In this document: positions 22,762 to 35,398 of the stretch, one piece after another
Layout: each line of letters opens with the position of its first letter
Position numbering within the stretch: the stretch's first letter is position 1
Origin: Artemisia argyi
Lineage: Eukaryota; Streptophyta; Magnoliopsida; Asterales; Asteraceae
Assembly (NCBI GenBank): GCA_030686995.1
Contig: CM060680.1
Coordinates: forward strand, 200,371,322 to 200,435,321
DNA length: 64,000 bases
Reading direction: 5' to 3'
Translations under genes and position numbers: made by a program
Notes under the pieces: generated by a model
Told to the model about the DNA's origin: nothing
The model's input: the letters and a program-made list of their open reading frames with translations, nothing else
The model's database searches: none

Positions 22762-23500
22762 GAGGATAACGCTAATGCTTTCCAAAGAAACGAGGCTTAT
22801 GAAGGCAAATCTAGTTCTGATGACGATCATCCCAAGGTACCTCCTTTATTCCATCTTTGAGTCTTCGTAATACAGGTGTTACTTTTTACCCGTTTGAAGG
22901 AAAACAAGCCAGTTTGAGTTGGACTTCCTTTTAGACGTGTCCAAACTCCAAAGTCACCTAAAAGTGAATTTAAGTCGCAAATGATCATTTTAATCGCTCT
23001 GTTTCAAAAATTAGATCGTTGATGTGATGAAATAACGATATAGTTTTAGCTGTTTATTCTTACTTTAAAACAATAAAGATAAGTTATTGTTTGTGGATTG
23101 GGTCTGGTAGGCGCATCTCTCTTTAGCTGTTTCTATATATGTTTGATTGATGTTTATTAATATTTTGTGTTGGCAGAACGACTCCCTAGAAACCCCGGTT
23201 CAAATGGATCCAGTCAAAGCACAAGCAGGTGGTACAGATGACAAGGACCACTATGTTCCTCGACGAACCCATCACAACCAAAGAGGTGGTGGCCGCAATG
23301 GCAGTGGTCGTGGTGGTAGAAGTGGAGGCAGAGGTGGACCCTACCAGTATGGTCGTTACCAGTACAACGACCAACAAGGAAACTATTATCCAAGAAGCCA
23401 CCATGGTGGTAGGGGAAGAGGCGGCAGAGGTAATGGTGGCGGTTATGCAGGTGGCTACAACAACCATGCTTCTGGTGGTGCTGAAGTTGAACAGTCTTGA
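22762..23500 (+). CDS. RGG-box glycine-rich protein, last two exons
   Basis: Exon 22762-22836 follows TTCTGCAG and reads EDNANAFQRNEAYEGKSSSD and so on, ending before GTACCT. Exon 23177-23500 follows TTGGCAG and reads NDSLETPVQMDPVKAQ, DKDHYVPRRTHHNQRGGG, repeated RGG/GRGG boxes, PYQYGRYQYNDQQGNYYPRS and HASGGAEVEQS before TGA. Both junctions are phase 0. RGG boxes bind RNA. The HYVPRR...QRGGGR and NYYPR blocks resemble plant glycine-rich proteins of the At1g27090 type (recalled, not searched). No upstream exon was found back to base 1; the preceding intron is filled by the tandem TE cluster. The partial frame is intact, so the gene may be live with a very long intron, or cut off. Confidence 0.65.
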
Positions 23501-25912
23501 CCTGTTGGTGGTTTGCTTAGGTTTCGGTTTTAGGATTTTTTTTGGTTACTAATCTTGTTTTGAGTAAATTGTGAAAACATGATCTATGGTTTTACATGAA
23601 AACATGGAATGAATCCAAGACTCCCTTATCTTTTCCGGACTTTATTATTTCTGAATTCTTAGTAACTGATCAGTGAGGGTACCGAAGGGTTATTTTGGTA
23701 AAACTTGAGACTCGAGTTATATGGAACTTGTCTGTGAATTTTGCCGGTAATGTGGTGATTGTGGGTTGATTTGTTGTTGCAGTGAATAGAAGAACCAACT
23801 AACTGATTGGTAAAGACAACGAGGTCTTAATGGTCTTGCTATCATTGAAACCGAATGTTAGAAGATTTGATCCGAGTTGACTTTTTAGAATGAAAAAGCT
23901 CGTTAAATAAGTTGTTTGAAAAGTCTTTGGACATATTTTGCATAACTTATGACTTCATTTATGTGTTACCTAAGTGACCCGACCCGTGATTCTGAAATGG
24001 CTCACATGGAAAATCAGTAACATGATTATGGGATAGGTGACAAACATTTAGAACATGGAAAATCATTAACATGATTTATCTGTTTGACAAAGATTTTGTT
24101 ATCTGCTGTGATTGCAATCAACCGTGTTCACTCGAATCAAATCAACCTGGTTAAGTATAATGTGTTGCAGAATCATTAGGAAAAAGCATTGTGCTAAAAT
24201 ACAGTTATCAGTATAAAATTTTGGCTAGTTAGGTTGTGTAGGTAGAAAAGTGTTTTAACACGCTTTTAGGCTGTTAGCCATTTTCATCCAACCCGTTGAT
24301 TTTGTCACATGTTCCGTAATCTAATTGATCCAAAAAAATAATTGAAACCAATAATCATACTGCAACATGTTTTGAGAAGAATCGGATGTCCGGTCCCAAA
24401 ACAACATAGTAAATATTCTAACAATGGAGTAGAGACTTGTATAGAATTAGATGTTCTTGGCCCCCCAAGTGGAGTTAGATGTTGGCAATGGAAGAATAAC
24501 TTGCGCTACCATTCTCATAAAATTTATAACCTGAACTAGTTTTGATCGTGTTTTGGGCGAACGATCGTCATTATGCGATCGTTGTAAAATATAAAGGATG
24601 GTACAGTTACATTTTCTGAATCCTATTACCTTGATATGTTCGTTATAGGTTTTTGGGCTCATCATTTGTGTTAGCTGTACATGATTACGATTTTCACTAG
24701 TTAAACATTTAGAAAACTTGAACACGGGGATTCGTTGATGGAGACATTATGATTCTTAAACCAATGTGTGCAAAAGCGATCTCAATCTTTTTGTTTTATG
24801 TCATGTAACACGACTAAAATGCTAAACAAAAAAGAACATATAACAAAGTACCTGCATTAAACACCAGGATATAACTTGTTCCTTGTACGGTTGTACCTCT
24901 CGAGGATCAATGTTTTCGAAAGCATCTGATTATTTGCTTCAAAACACTCGTATAGAAGCGATTCTCCTCTCCATTGATCATGATAAATTTGTGTCATCTT
25001 TTTGGTATTATAAGCATGAGTAATGCCTTTTAGATGTTTGAAACAAAAGAATATATGCTCTTGAGCAATTTCATATCTTTAGGTAGGGGCAGATGTGATT
25101 TTAATTAATGTTTAACTGATGTCGAGTCATGCATTATATTCTGAGCTTTCTCACCCGCACACTTACACTTGCCGGAGGTCTTCCTGAATGCAGTCTCTCT
25201 ACCTTCGGATTTATCCTGGGGTAGGGGTAGGATCTGTCTACATTCTACCTCCCCCATACTCTCCATGAACCAAACTAGTGCACAGCGATGCTTATAACTA
25301 TATAAGCCATTGGCTCAAAACTCGTACTTTCAGATTTTCATATAACAAAACACTTCAATAGATCGATATTAAGTCATAAACATAATACTAGCATTGCTAG
25401 CAGTTAACTTTTTACAACTAGCTTGCTCTTATTTTCACTAAGATAAAGATAAACGGCTTGGTTCAACTCTATAATCAAACAAACCACTTGACGTTCCTAG
25501 CTTGCGCGTTTAACTAATTACCACAAAAATGTTATACTGCTACTATAAAAACATGCATACATAATCTAAATTAACATGCCTTGAACTCGTACATCACAAC
25601 TCTTAAACCAGATAAAATTTATATAATGCGGTACATACTACATAGACATACTTCACCCTTGTCCACGTTTATCATATGACTTGCAATGAAAATGTTTCCT
25701 AGTCGATAACAAATAAATGTGGCCTTTAGTATCATTCGTCGCTGCAAGGGTGATGTACGCAAACCACAAAAATGATCATTAGTAACTTTATGCTTTATAA
25801 TACTTTTCACTAGTTTAAAACCAACGGTACACATTCATCGATGACTAGAACAGGAACAAGAATCCTATACCCTGTTAACATCTAAAAGAAAGTTTTCCCA
25901 CTTCTGAAAACA
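23501..25912. other. Intergenic region between the RGG gene and thioredoxin
   Basis: I see no coding region. It includes a SINE-like stretch (25150-25275) and AT-rich sequence. The open frames are short and lack codon structure. Confidence 0.6.
25150..25275 (+). mobile_element. SINE-like fragment
   Basis: Contains GGAGGTCTTCCTGAATGCAG, TCTCTACCTTCGG, GGGGTAGGGGTAGGATCTG and TCTACATTCTACCTCCCC in the order seen in widespread plant SINE bodies. The 3' TTG repeats are lost. Related fragments are at 29712 and 41165. Confidence 0.55.
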
Positions 25913-25914
25913 AG

Positions 25915-25922
25915 CTATAAAT
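25915..25922 (+). promoter_or_regulatory. TATA box of the thioredoxin gene
   Basis: CTATAAATG lies about 95 bases before the ATG at 26010, in a suitable position for a plant core promoter with a short 5' UTR. Confidence 0.5.
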
Positions 25923-26009
25923 GTATACATGTGTGTGTATATATAGGCATAGAGCTATTTAGTAAGAACTCAAACTTTATATCATACACAAGAAAGAAGC
26001 AGAAGAAAG

Positions 26010-26839
26010 ATGGGAGCCCAAGTTTCATCACCCCAGCAAAGATCATTTCAAGGACAAGTAAACTCGATCCATTCAACAAACAACTGGAACTCGCAGTTTC
26101 AGAGATTAAGCGGATCAAACAAACTGGTAAGTGGTAACAAGACGTTTATCTCGTTATCACGATTTCAGATTGTAGTAAAACAGTTTTAGCATTCGGCTAG
26201 ACATGCTTATAATTATAGATTGTTTAGGAGTTTGATCATCATTTTGATAATCAATACGAATTCATGTAGTAAACTACATGTGTGTGCTTGTTTTATTTGA
26301 AGTAAGTATTGAGAGTTTGTCGAATGCACAAGTTTAATCAACAAAGTAGATAGATTGGAAAGTGAGTCGAGAATAGCTCAAACTCAATTCAGTAGTTCTT
26401 GGGTTACAAAAGATTGGATCACATCATATATTCACCTTAAAAACAAGCATCTAGATATCGATTGACTTTCCTGACTTAACTAATACTTTGGAACTTATAG
26501 ATGGTGATAGATTTCTCGGCAGACTGGTGTGGACCTTGTAAATTTATCGAACCAGCGGTTCATGACTTGGCCATTGAGTTTTCAGATGTGGAGTTCATCA
26601 AGATTGATGTCGATGAGCTACCCGTAAGTTCTTCTTTTGTCAACCATATAATTATTAGAGATTGGTTCATGTTATTCCATAATATTTCTGAAAAAACCTT
26701 GTTACAGGATGTTGCTAAGGATTTTGAAGTACAGGCGATGCCAACCTTTGTATTGGTCAAAAAAGGGAAAGAACGTGAAAGGATTGTCGGTGTCAAGAAA
26801 GATGAACTTCATAGGATGATTGAGAAACACAGGTTCTAA
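26010..26839 (+). CDS. Thioredoxin h-type, three exons, 123 aa
   Basis: Exons 26010-26126, 26501-26623 and 26708-26839; all introns are GT-AG and phase 0. Residues: MGAQVSSPQQRS... leader (1-39), MVIDFSADWCGPCK with the redox CGPC at 49-52, KIDVDEL, and AMPTF with the cis-proline at 92. The product is a small protein-disulfide reductase reduced by NADPH-thioredoxin reductase in the cytosol. The long polar N-terminal leader starting MGA, with a serine at position 6, fits N-myristoylation as described for h2/h9-like plant thioredoxins. No cysteine for palmitoylation is nearby. The start at 26010 is chosen because it gives the leader, a good splice and full length. The usual WCGPC active site is complete. 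The position of the leader intron before MVIDF is typical for plant Trx h. Confidence 0.92.
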
Positions 26840-26906
26840 AACCGATATATGTATTAATATTTATAGCCCGATTGAAGCTTACATTACACAAGCCGATTGC
26901 AGCTTG

Positions 26907-26912
26907 AATAAA
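26907..26912 (+). promoter_or_regulatory. Poly(A) signal of the thioredoxin gene
   Basis: AATAAA lies about 70 bases after the stop and is followed by a GT-rich stretch (GTTTGTGTAG). Confidence 0.5.
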
Positions 26913-28340
26913 GTTTGTGTAGCAAGTACGTTTGCTATGTCGTGAGAAATTATATACTATAAATCTTTGATTTCCAGATTAAAAGTTACCACTCGAAAAG
27001 AAGTTACTATTTGAAAGACAAAAAAAACCTATAGTTGCGAAAATTAAACAGTCTAAATACTTAAAAGAGCAAGAATTACATGCTTCTACTTTTCGTTCTG
27101 CAATATCTAGCAGTGCGCCTACACTAAAATTCAATCTAAATCAAGCTAAGTTGCAATATAAAACCAGGCTGATTGCTCAGTACAACTACCAATCCTGAAA
27201 AGGAAGACGACTCCATTTTGCTACAGTTACATAAAACTCAAAATACGTCTACAACGTCTTTGGTTCTCATACTAACCAAAACATTCTCATTCCAAAATCT
27301 GAAAGGTCTTGAACCCGAGTCCCAATGCGACTCATCCAGATTTTTAGTTGGTCCTAGCTCAATGAATTGAGTCGTCGTCTACAAGAGTTTTGCCATCTCA
27401 CTTATGGAGTCTTTCCGGATTATCTTTACAACATCACCATATGTTTCTTTATCCACCTATTAACTAAGTAGTTCAATTTGTCCGGAAAGACAAGATGATA
27501 CAACTCTCTGAGATGACAACAACTCAATCATTGGTATTTGACAAAACTAAATAATTTGAGTGATAAGCATCAAGAGTAGGGTCTACGACCTTTCAACCTT
27601 TCATTATATTGTCTCTTGGTACTAATATGAGACACAAGCACGTAGATGAAGCAATCATAGCATATGTCGACTGTCAAAACAGTATACAAGCCTTCCTTTC
27701 CAGGAATGTTTACTGAAAAATTACTTAATGATAATTCGTGAAGAAGCTACATGTCGTTTGAACGATTCATGTATGAGTTTAGTGATCTGCATAGTAAAAC
27801 ATGATGATACAATGACCCTAAATACCAGGCAAAAAAATAGATCGATAATTACTCAAATTAACAACAAACTAAAATTTTGTTGCTATGCTATGCATTTAAG
27901 TATTTAACCATGATACAACAGCAGCAAAAAGTAGCGAAAACTGTAATGGAATCTAAACCCTGATATTTGGATATCACATGAATAAAAAATCACGATTTAC
28001 TAGACAATATACTAGTAACAACTAAGTAAACAAATAGTGTATGATAGATTACAACACAAAAAGTGTTCAATCCCCAAAGTACAAATAAAAAACAAACATA
28101 GCCTCTCTGCTTCACGATATACAAATTTTCCATGAAAATAAACATTATTAAGTAGTAGTTAGCTAATAATCAAATAAAAATTAGGCAACAAGACTTCAAA
28201 TTATTTCTACTATGCACAATTTGCTCATATTCTGATAAAATACCGAGAAACTTACCCATGTATATGTACACATTTTATAGAGCTTAGCTTCCATTTGTCA
28301 ACGGTTAGAAGGTACTCACAGTTTCTTGAAAAACGAGAAA
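26913..28340. other. Intergenic region between two convergent genes
   Basis: No gene seen. AT-rich; short open frames are without motif or codon support. Confidence 0.6.
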
Positions 28341-30888
28341 TTAGTCATCAACTCTGCTTCCACCTCCCAAGACCCGTTTAAGATCCGATTTTTGATCACC
28401 CGTTAGCCTTGATGGAAATTTGATATCAATCTTGATCCTTAAGTTTCCCTTTCTACCCGGTTCTTTAGAAATCGGCATTCCTTCATTCTGAATCACTTCC
28501 TCGTGGCCTGGTTTAATTATGTCGGTTAATGGGATTATGAGAAGTCTGCCATCTAAAGTTGTCACCTTTATTGTTTTTCCTGTGAGAGCTTCCAAAAGGG
28601 TGATTCTTTTTGTGAATACTAAATCGTTACCATCTCGTTTGAAGGTATCGTGTGGCTTCTCATCTACCACGAAGATAAGATCTCCAGGGGCTGCACCCGG
28701 TTCTTGGTTTCCTTTCTCAGGGAATGTGATTTTTGTTCCTTTTTTCCACCCGGGTTTGATGTGTATCGGCAATATCTCTTCAAGAGTCCCTGGTTTGCTG
28801 CAATTGCAACCAAAAGCATAAACATAATCAATCACAAAATCTTTCTGACATACACATCATTCGATATCCAGTAACCAGAATTCGATATTATAAAACATGG
28901 TCCACGACATAAGCTATCAACGTCCTTGAAGTATCAACAAGCATTTCTTATAGTGTTGACCATAAAATAATCAGTTTTGTTCGACCAAGGTCAACGCTTT
29001 TACCCCCAAAACTTATTATCAAAATTCTAAAACACTTCCAATTATAAAGGGGTGTTTGGACTCGCTAATTTTAAGCCGTTTATCAAACTTAATAAACAGT
29101 TTGATATACACATCCTTAATATAAATACTCTTCATTTCAAATAGTTTTTCCATCCAAACACTCCAAAATCCTTATATGTGTTACAAAAACCGAATAAGCA
29201 ATAAGCAATCCCAAACACCCTTAATCCATATAAGAAAACAAGTCAAGCTCGATAATGCCATACAACAATTCCCATTTTAGTCATTTTGCTTCTTATATCA
29301 TTTTGTAACAAAAACCTGACTTTTAAAAATCATAATTTATGATTCGAATGCAATATTTATATAAAAATTTAGACTAATAAAAATAGTTGTTACAAACAAT
29401 ACCCAAAGTAGCTTAGTGGTAAGGACTAAGGAGACCCTAAAGTCTTGAAAGACCCTAGAATGGGTAAAAGTCCGGAAACAACCACAAGAATACCCGTTAG
29501 GTCGCATACATCAGTGCCCAAAACACTCTGCTTCCCTAAGTAACCTGAACAAGGATCCTTACCCAGTTACCCGTCTACCCGTTTTAGTAAAAGTTATTAA
29601 AAAAAAAAAAAGACACCATTTCATTTCAATATACACAATTTAGACCATAAATCAATCAAAACCTTCACCAACAAAACCTAATTCCCAAAACAAACCAACC
29701 CATCAATCATACATCTTATCTTAAGTCGTAGGGTAGGGGTAAGACTGTCTACATTCGGTCTTCGTGTTGTACAAAAAGGTAAAGATTACTAGCTACACAT
29801 CTTTGGAAGCAGTCCCCTACCCTCCGTACCCTCAGGTAAAGTCATGAATGTCTACATCCTACATAACCCATACCTTGTACTATTACTTACAAAATGACAC
29901 AATTTCATATTAATCCCAAAACCAACACAAAAATCATTAATTGACAACATTAAGGGGGTGTTTGTTTGAGCTTATTTGATTTCGGCTTATATTTCGTAAG
30001 CCCTGATTTTCTGGCTTATTTCGAGACTTGTGGGCTTATATATAAGTTTATTATATATAATAAACTTTTACAAGTCTCGAAATAATCCAGAAAATTGGGG
30101 CTTACGAAATATAAGGCGAAATCAAATAAAGCTCATAAGCCCACATATAAGCTTAAACAAATACCCCCAAGTCACGAAATAAGCCAGAAAATTGGGGCTT
30201 ATGAAATATAAGGCGAAATCAAATAAGCTAATAAGCCCACAAATAAGCTCATAAACAAACACCCCCTTATATAACCCCATAAGTCACAAAATAAGCCGAA
30301 AAATTAAGGCTAATGAAATATAAGCCGAAATCAAATAAGCCCATACCCAGAATCATCCAAAACAATCCTAGAAATCTGCATTTTCCTCTTACTCCCTTTA
30401 TACAGCTCCTCCAAACTACAACTCAGCTTATTCTCAACAGTCTCAGCCTTCCTCCCACTCACACCCCCACCCCCACCCCCCACTTTCCTCCCTCCACCTC
30501 CACCTCCACCATTAGTAGACCCCACCTTCCTCCCTCCCCCTCCCCCTCCATCACTAAAAAAAAACTCATTAAAAATCTCATCAGCATCCCTAGGATCAAA
30601 TCTAAACCCCCTCCCCGTCCCATGTTGCTGTTTAATACTACCAACATCATGAACATCATCAAACTGACCAGATTTAAGCCCATCTTCACCGTACAAGTCG
30701 TAGATCTGTCGTTTCTTGGGGTCAGACAAAACGTAGTACGCTTCCGAGATTTGTTTGAACTTGGAGTCGTCCGAGGATGTGGTCTTGTCCGGGTGCCATT
30801 TCATGGCGAGTTTTTTGTAGGATTTTTTGAGCTCTTCGTCTGTGAATGATTTGGGGACTTTTAGGATGTTGTAGTAATCTACACCCAT
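28341..30888 (-). CDS. DnaJ/Hsp40 class B (type II) co-chaperone, two exons, 332 aa
   Basis: Exon 1 is 30888 to 30347 and exon 2 is 28797 to 28341. The GGGTATG donor and TTGCAG acceptor join in phase 2 to give [12 protein letters not shown]. Residues 1-70 are the J domain, [11 protein letters not shown]...KWHPDK with HPD at 32-34, which stimulates Hsp70 ATPase. A Gly-rich linker follows (about 115-150, with [10 protein letters not shown] twice). Then come the two C-terminal beta domains: [67 protein letters not shown] and [19 protein letters not shown]. There is no CXXCXGXG zinc region, so this is DNAJB type. Length is near the family norm (about 330-350). The product is cytosolic or nuclear and the frame is intact. 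The donor abuts MITE-derived sequence (see findings). Confidence 0.93.
29050..29220. mobile_element. MITE in the DnaJ intron, GGGGTGTTTGGA ends
   Basis: Starts GGGTGTTTGGACTCG and ends GCAATCCCAAACACCC, so the ends are inverted. No clear target duplication. It may be hAT-type. Confidence 0.55.
29403..29612 (+). mobile_element. SINE in the DnaJ intron
   Basis: The head has a good box A (TAGCTTAGTGGTAAGG) and a weak box B. The body is about 180 bases, followed by a run of A at about 29599-29611. Confidence 0.55.
29712..29885 (+). mobile_element. SINE-like fragments
   Basis: Two diverged pieces of the same kind as 25150: GTAGGGTAGGGGTAAGACTG, TCTACATTCGGTCTTCG, then GGAAGCAGTCCCCTACCCTC and CATGAATGTCTACATCCTAC. 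Confidence 0.45.
29954..30346. mobile_element. MITE with extra partial copies next to the splice donor
   Basis: A complete unit, 29954-30168, starts GGGGGTGTTTGTTTGAGCTT and ends AAGCTTAAACAAATACCCCC with inverted arms. Its right half is then repeated at 30169-30268 (ending AAACAAACACCCCC). A third, shorter copy (30269-30343) ends at the exon 1 donor of the DnaJ gene. Confidence 0.7.
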
Positions 30889-32479
30889 TTTTGAGAATGT
30901 GTGTTTGGGTTTGGGTTTGGGTTTGGATGGATGAAATGTTTTTTTTTTTTTTTTTTTTTATGGGTTTGGTTGGTTGACGGAAGTGTGTTTTTTTAACGGC
31001 GTGTCGGCCGGTTTTGTTGTTGTATTTAACTGGGTTTTTTGAGAATGTGTGTGGGTGAGGGTGGGTGTGGGTTTTGTTAGAGTCACTTGTGTGTAGTTGT
31101 GTGCACTTATACAAGTGTGTGATTTTTTTTAAACTGAAATTTGGTTAAACGTTCGGTAAAAAGTTTATTTATTTTTGTTCATCTGTACTGTATATAAAGG
31201 AAAAATCAAAAAATAAAAAGTTGAAAACATATATTTCAAAAGTAAACTATTAATACAGATCGAAAACTAGGTTGAACCGAGACGCTTCAAACCCGATAAG
31301 TTGACACGGAACGCTTCAAACCCGGCGGGTTGACTCGCTTTAAATTGACCCGTTTTCAACAAGAACGTTCAACCGGTTGAACCATCCAGGTTGAACCGTG
31401 TTTCAAAACATTATGTATAATCCCTAAATCATCAAACGTTTACTATTTTTTATTTATAAACGATAAACTTTTTTTATCACTAAAACTATTTATCGCTACA
31501 AAATTTTGTTGCTATGCACGAGTATTCGTATAGTTTATTAAAACGAGAATAACAAAAAGATTATCTAACTTGTTATTTCTTGTTGTTTTACGTGACTTTT
31601 TTCATTTCGCTACTAAAACATAAATTTTTAAATTTCAACCCTTATGTGTGTTCACTTATGTGTGTTCATGTACAATAATCATTTTATCGTTTGATGCTAA
31701 CAAGGTGGTTAAAAAATGTAAGGGTAAAATATTCACTAAATACACATAAACGTCAAAGCTTAAAAGATTTGTGATTTACTAAGTAATAGCAAAAAAAAAA
31801 AAGTTAACAAGATTTGTGATTTACTAAGTAATAGCAAAAAAAAAAGTTACACAGAACAACAAATACTGACAAGTTAAATATAATTTTTTTATTATTAAGC
31901 ATTTAATAAATAAATAAACATGAATAATACTTTATGATTCGTTTGGTTAAATGAACATCATGAACAAAAGTATTTTCCGTTCATTTATGTTTATGAGCAT
32001 CCGATTATACATCATGTTAATGTTGGTTTATGTCCATTTATTTGTTTATGTATGTAAATCATATATTTTTATTATATAATTTTAAAATTAGTTACTTAAA
32101 CAAAAGAATACTTATAAACCACAATATTGTGTTGTTTTTATAGATTTTATGTTTGTTTTTGTACGTTCGTTTATGTTCGTTAATGTCGTAATGAACAAAC
32201 ATAGACAACCTTATTTTCTTAATAAACGAACATGAAGAAAAAAATTTGTTCATTTAAGCGATTGTATCCATTTATTCGTCCGATTCGTTTACAACTCTAT
32301 AATGAAATATTATTTTAGCTGAAAAAGGTTAAATGTGTGATAAAAGTATTAAAACCGGATGTAATAAGTACCTTATTTACTATCACCATTAGGGTATATT
32401 AGCTTTTCACTTCTTTATTAAATTCATCATGTAGTGATGAGCATCAAATCAACCACCATTATCAAACCAACACCAATAT
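30889..32479. other. Upstream region of the DnaJ gene, no other gene
   Basis: Contains a 23-base T run (about 30939-30959, so poly(A) in the DnaJ 5' UTR direction) and a C/A-rich leader. On the minus strand, TTTATATACAG near 31190-31200 could be a TATA box. The stretch at 31290-31400 repeats GCTTCAAACCCG. No coding seen. Confidence 0.5.
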
Positions 32480-32494
32480 ACACACTCATAAACA

Positions 32495-32759
32495 ATTGTT
32501 TGAAGAAGTGTGCTATATAATGTGGTGGCATATTTGGAATTATCGGAATAAGAGTATCTTTGGTAATGAATCTCCCTCAAAGGCGGATCTATTTGATGAT
32601 GTGGTGTCCCGTTCGTTTTTTTTTTGTGTCGTTATAGATGTAAAGTTTCTTATAGTTGGGTCGAGTGGCTTAAAAACCCTCATATTGTTTCTTTGTAAGT
32701 TTCTAGCTTCTTGCTAGTTTGTGTTATTAAAATCCGCCGTTCAAAAAAAAAATATATAC
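32495..32759 (+). mobile_element. 5'-truncated LINE with target-site duplication
   Basis: Codes for the extreme C-terminus of a plant L1-type ORF2: WWHIWNYRNKSIFGNESPSK, ADLFDDVVSRSF, then a frameshift (W..YSWVEWLKNP in the next frame). It ends ATCCGCCGTTC plus an A tract (32743-32752). The 15-bp repeat ACACACTCATAAACA flanks it (32480-32494 and 32760-32774). Only about 260 bases of the element were inserted. Confidence 0.85.
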
Positions 32760-32774
32760 ACACTCATAAACACA

Positions 32775-33482
32775 CATATTGTTGCCTTTCTCCACTCAGC
32801 CGTCTCCGCCACCAAGCCAGCACCAAAATAGCATATCACGCTTGGTGGTAGTGATGTCTTAATGCTCCACGCATCTTATTACACCTAGTCTAAAAGCTGT
32901 CACCAAATTATTTTCAGTCATTGAATGTCGGTTAATATTTCTATAAGTCATTTTTAAGTATAAGAGACTATCATTTTAATGATTTTGTTGTAAGTATGTT
33001 TTTGAGATGTATGTGTGTGCTTCAGTGAGATTAGTTTCTAGTATTATTAGTGCGGGTGAAATATGATTATGTGATATTGTTGGTGTCGTACTGACGTGAA
33101 TTTCATTATAAACTGTGAAAAATATATTGAGCCAAATAAACTTAACAAACACGTCTTAGATAGTGATTAACTTTTTTGGTCATGTCTTTGTTATTTACAC
33201 CTATTCGTTTTCATTTATTTACCTAGTCCGTATGTTTACTGAAGTTTAAAAGTTACTAGTAATAAACTTACGTTCACTTAAACTTGTTTATGCGTTTAAG
33301 TTTTAGTTTCGGTTTGATATATTATGGAATTTATTTGGAAAATTGACTTGTAATATAGTTGACATGGTATCTCAATTGTCTAAAACTAGTGACATGATTT
33401 GACGTACGTTGTTTCCACATGATCGACCCCCATATGGTCAATTTGTCTAGATATTAAACTAGATTATGGAAACTACATTTCT
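32775..33482. other. No gene seen
   Basis: AT-rich non-coding sequence with no repeat that I can delimit. Confidence 0.5.
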
Positions 33483-34002
33483 TAAAATAAAAACAAAATG
33501 ACAAAAATACTTATTTTTACTAACATACTTCAATAAATACCTAATTTTTATCAATAAATCCGAAATACCTACAAATTCACAAGTTTTACGAAAATTTGCA
33601 AATTTTATGACAACTCGCAATGTTTGACTTTGTGAAGTCAAACATTTCCATTTTTTTAAAAAGAAATTACAAGGATTGACCTTGCAAAATTTTGAAAATT
33701 GCTTTCTTTTTCGGTTTTTACGCTTAGCTCAATAAATTTGTAGATATCATTTTTCTCGTTAATTGCTTTTTGAATCACCTAAAAAGGAGTTCCTATTAGA
33801 AAGTTATGGCCAAAATACTACAACGAATTTTTCTCGTTTAATTGATGTGGTTTTTTTTGTCATAACTTTCTCATACAAACTACTTTTTTGTGTGATTCAA
33901 AAAGCAATTTGACGAGATCTACAACTTTAATATTTTGAGCTAAACGTGAAAATCAAAAGAAAATAGAGCAATTTTAAAAAATTTGTAAAGTCAACTTTGA
34001 GA

Positions 34003-35398
34003 ATAAAGGATTGGTTATAATCCGAGTTTTATATGGCGGAGTTTATGTTCAGCACGAGACATTATATGAAAAGGGCAAAGATGGAACATTGGCAATGGTA
34101 TGAAAGTAAGAATTTGGGAAGACCATTGGTTAGCGGGTTACAGGACACTTCATAACCACACTCAAAATTCAGAATATAAGGTTGTTAATAATCTTTTGGA
34201 TAGTACTACACAAGGGTGGAATTATACACTCCTGTTACAACTATTTCCACGCCAAATTGCAACCATGATTTCATGTGTACACATCAATCCTACGGAGTGT
34301 GACTTCCGTTTCTGGGATGCTTCCACAAATGGAGAGTTTACTTGCAAATCTGCTTATTGGATTGCAACTCAAAGTATAGATTGGCTCCAAGAATCACAGC
34401 AAGAACGAAAATACCTGAAGGCCGTTTGGTTGGCAAATATTCCTAGTAAGGTAAAGATTTTTGTATGGAGAGCTTGTATGAATCTATTGCCCACCATAAG
34501 CAATCTTGTTACAAGAGGGTTAGTACCGAATTCCTTTAATTGTGTTCATTGTTCTACCCCTATGGAAGACATTAAACATGCATTGTTTCTTTGTGACTGG
34601 GCTCGAGATATATGGGCTGACATGGAGGTAAGTAATCTTACTAATCAGGTAGCAGATATATCCATTAAATGCTCGGTGCTACAAAAGAAAGTAAAAGTGG
34701 TAAGTTTGAGCTGATGTTGATGCTAATGTGGCGGATATGGTGTGCAAGAAACTCCAAAGCTCACGGACAAAGAGATCTAGAAAAGGATAAAGTGAAAGAA
34801 TCAGCTTATGGGATGTTGCAAGAACTTTCCCGAGTCAACAGACCGACTGAAGCATTTACAGCTCCTCATCATCCACCATCGCGAGCTTGGTCTGCCCCAC
34901 CTTACGGAGTGATAAAAATCAACTGTGACGCTGGAGTTCTAGGAACTAATGGTGCATCAGGCCTTGGCTTTGTCATGAGATGCCACGACGGTTTAGTTTT
35001 GGTAGCAGGAAGCAAACGATTGGCATTCGCAGCGTCCGTTGTTGAAGCCGAGGCGAAAGCGATTCTTTGGGCTATTCAAGTGGCTCAAGCCAAAGGTTTT
35101 GCAAGAGTTGTTTTGGAAACAGACGCAAGTATACTTGTCGACGCTTTCAAACACAACAAAGTGTTGCATCACATCAGATCTTTATTCCTCCATATTCGAC
35201 GTCTATGCCTCCTATTCGATTCGTGTACTTGGTCTTTTGTGCGACGTGATGGGAACAAAATCGCTCATGAGCTGGCTAGAATGGCGTTAACTGATAATGT
35301 AGATGACATGTATAATGGATATGTGCCATTTTCAATTGAGGCACTTGTACAACATGATGTAAATTCGTTAGTTGTCTAATGAAATATCTATACTTTAT

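Noticed and set aside
23186..23552. Open frames overlapping the RGG exon on both strands
   Set aside because: Shadows of the Gly-rich coding; the RGG frame has splice borders and sensible motifs.
26560..26796. Minus-strand frame across thioredoxin
   Set aside because: Antisense shadow of a well-supported gene.
30313..30849. Plus-strand Pro/Thr-rich open frame of 178 codons
   Set aside because: It is the antisense of the Gly-rich DnaJ exon and intron start; its proline and serine runs come from GGN repeats on the other strand.
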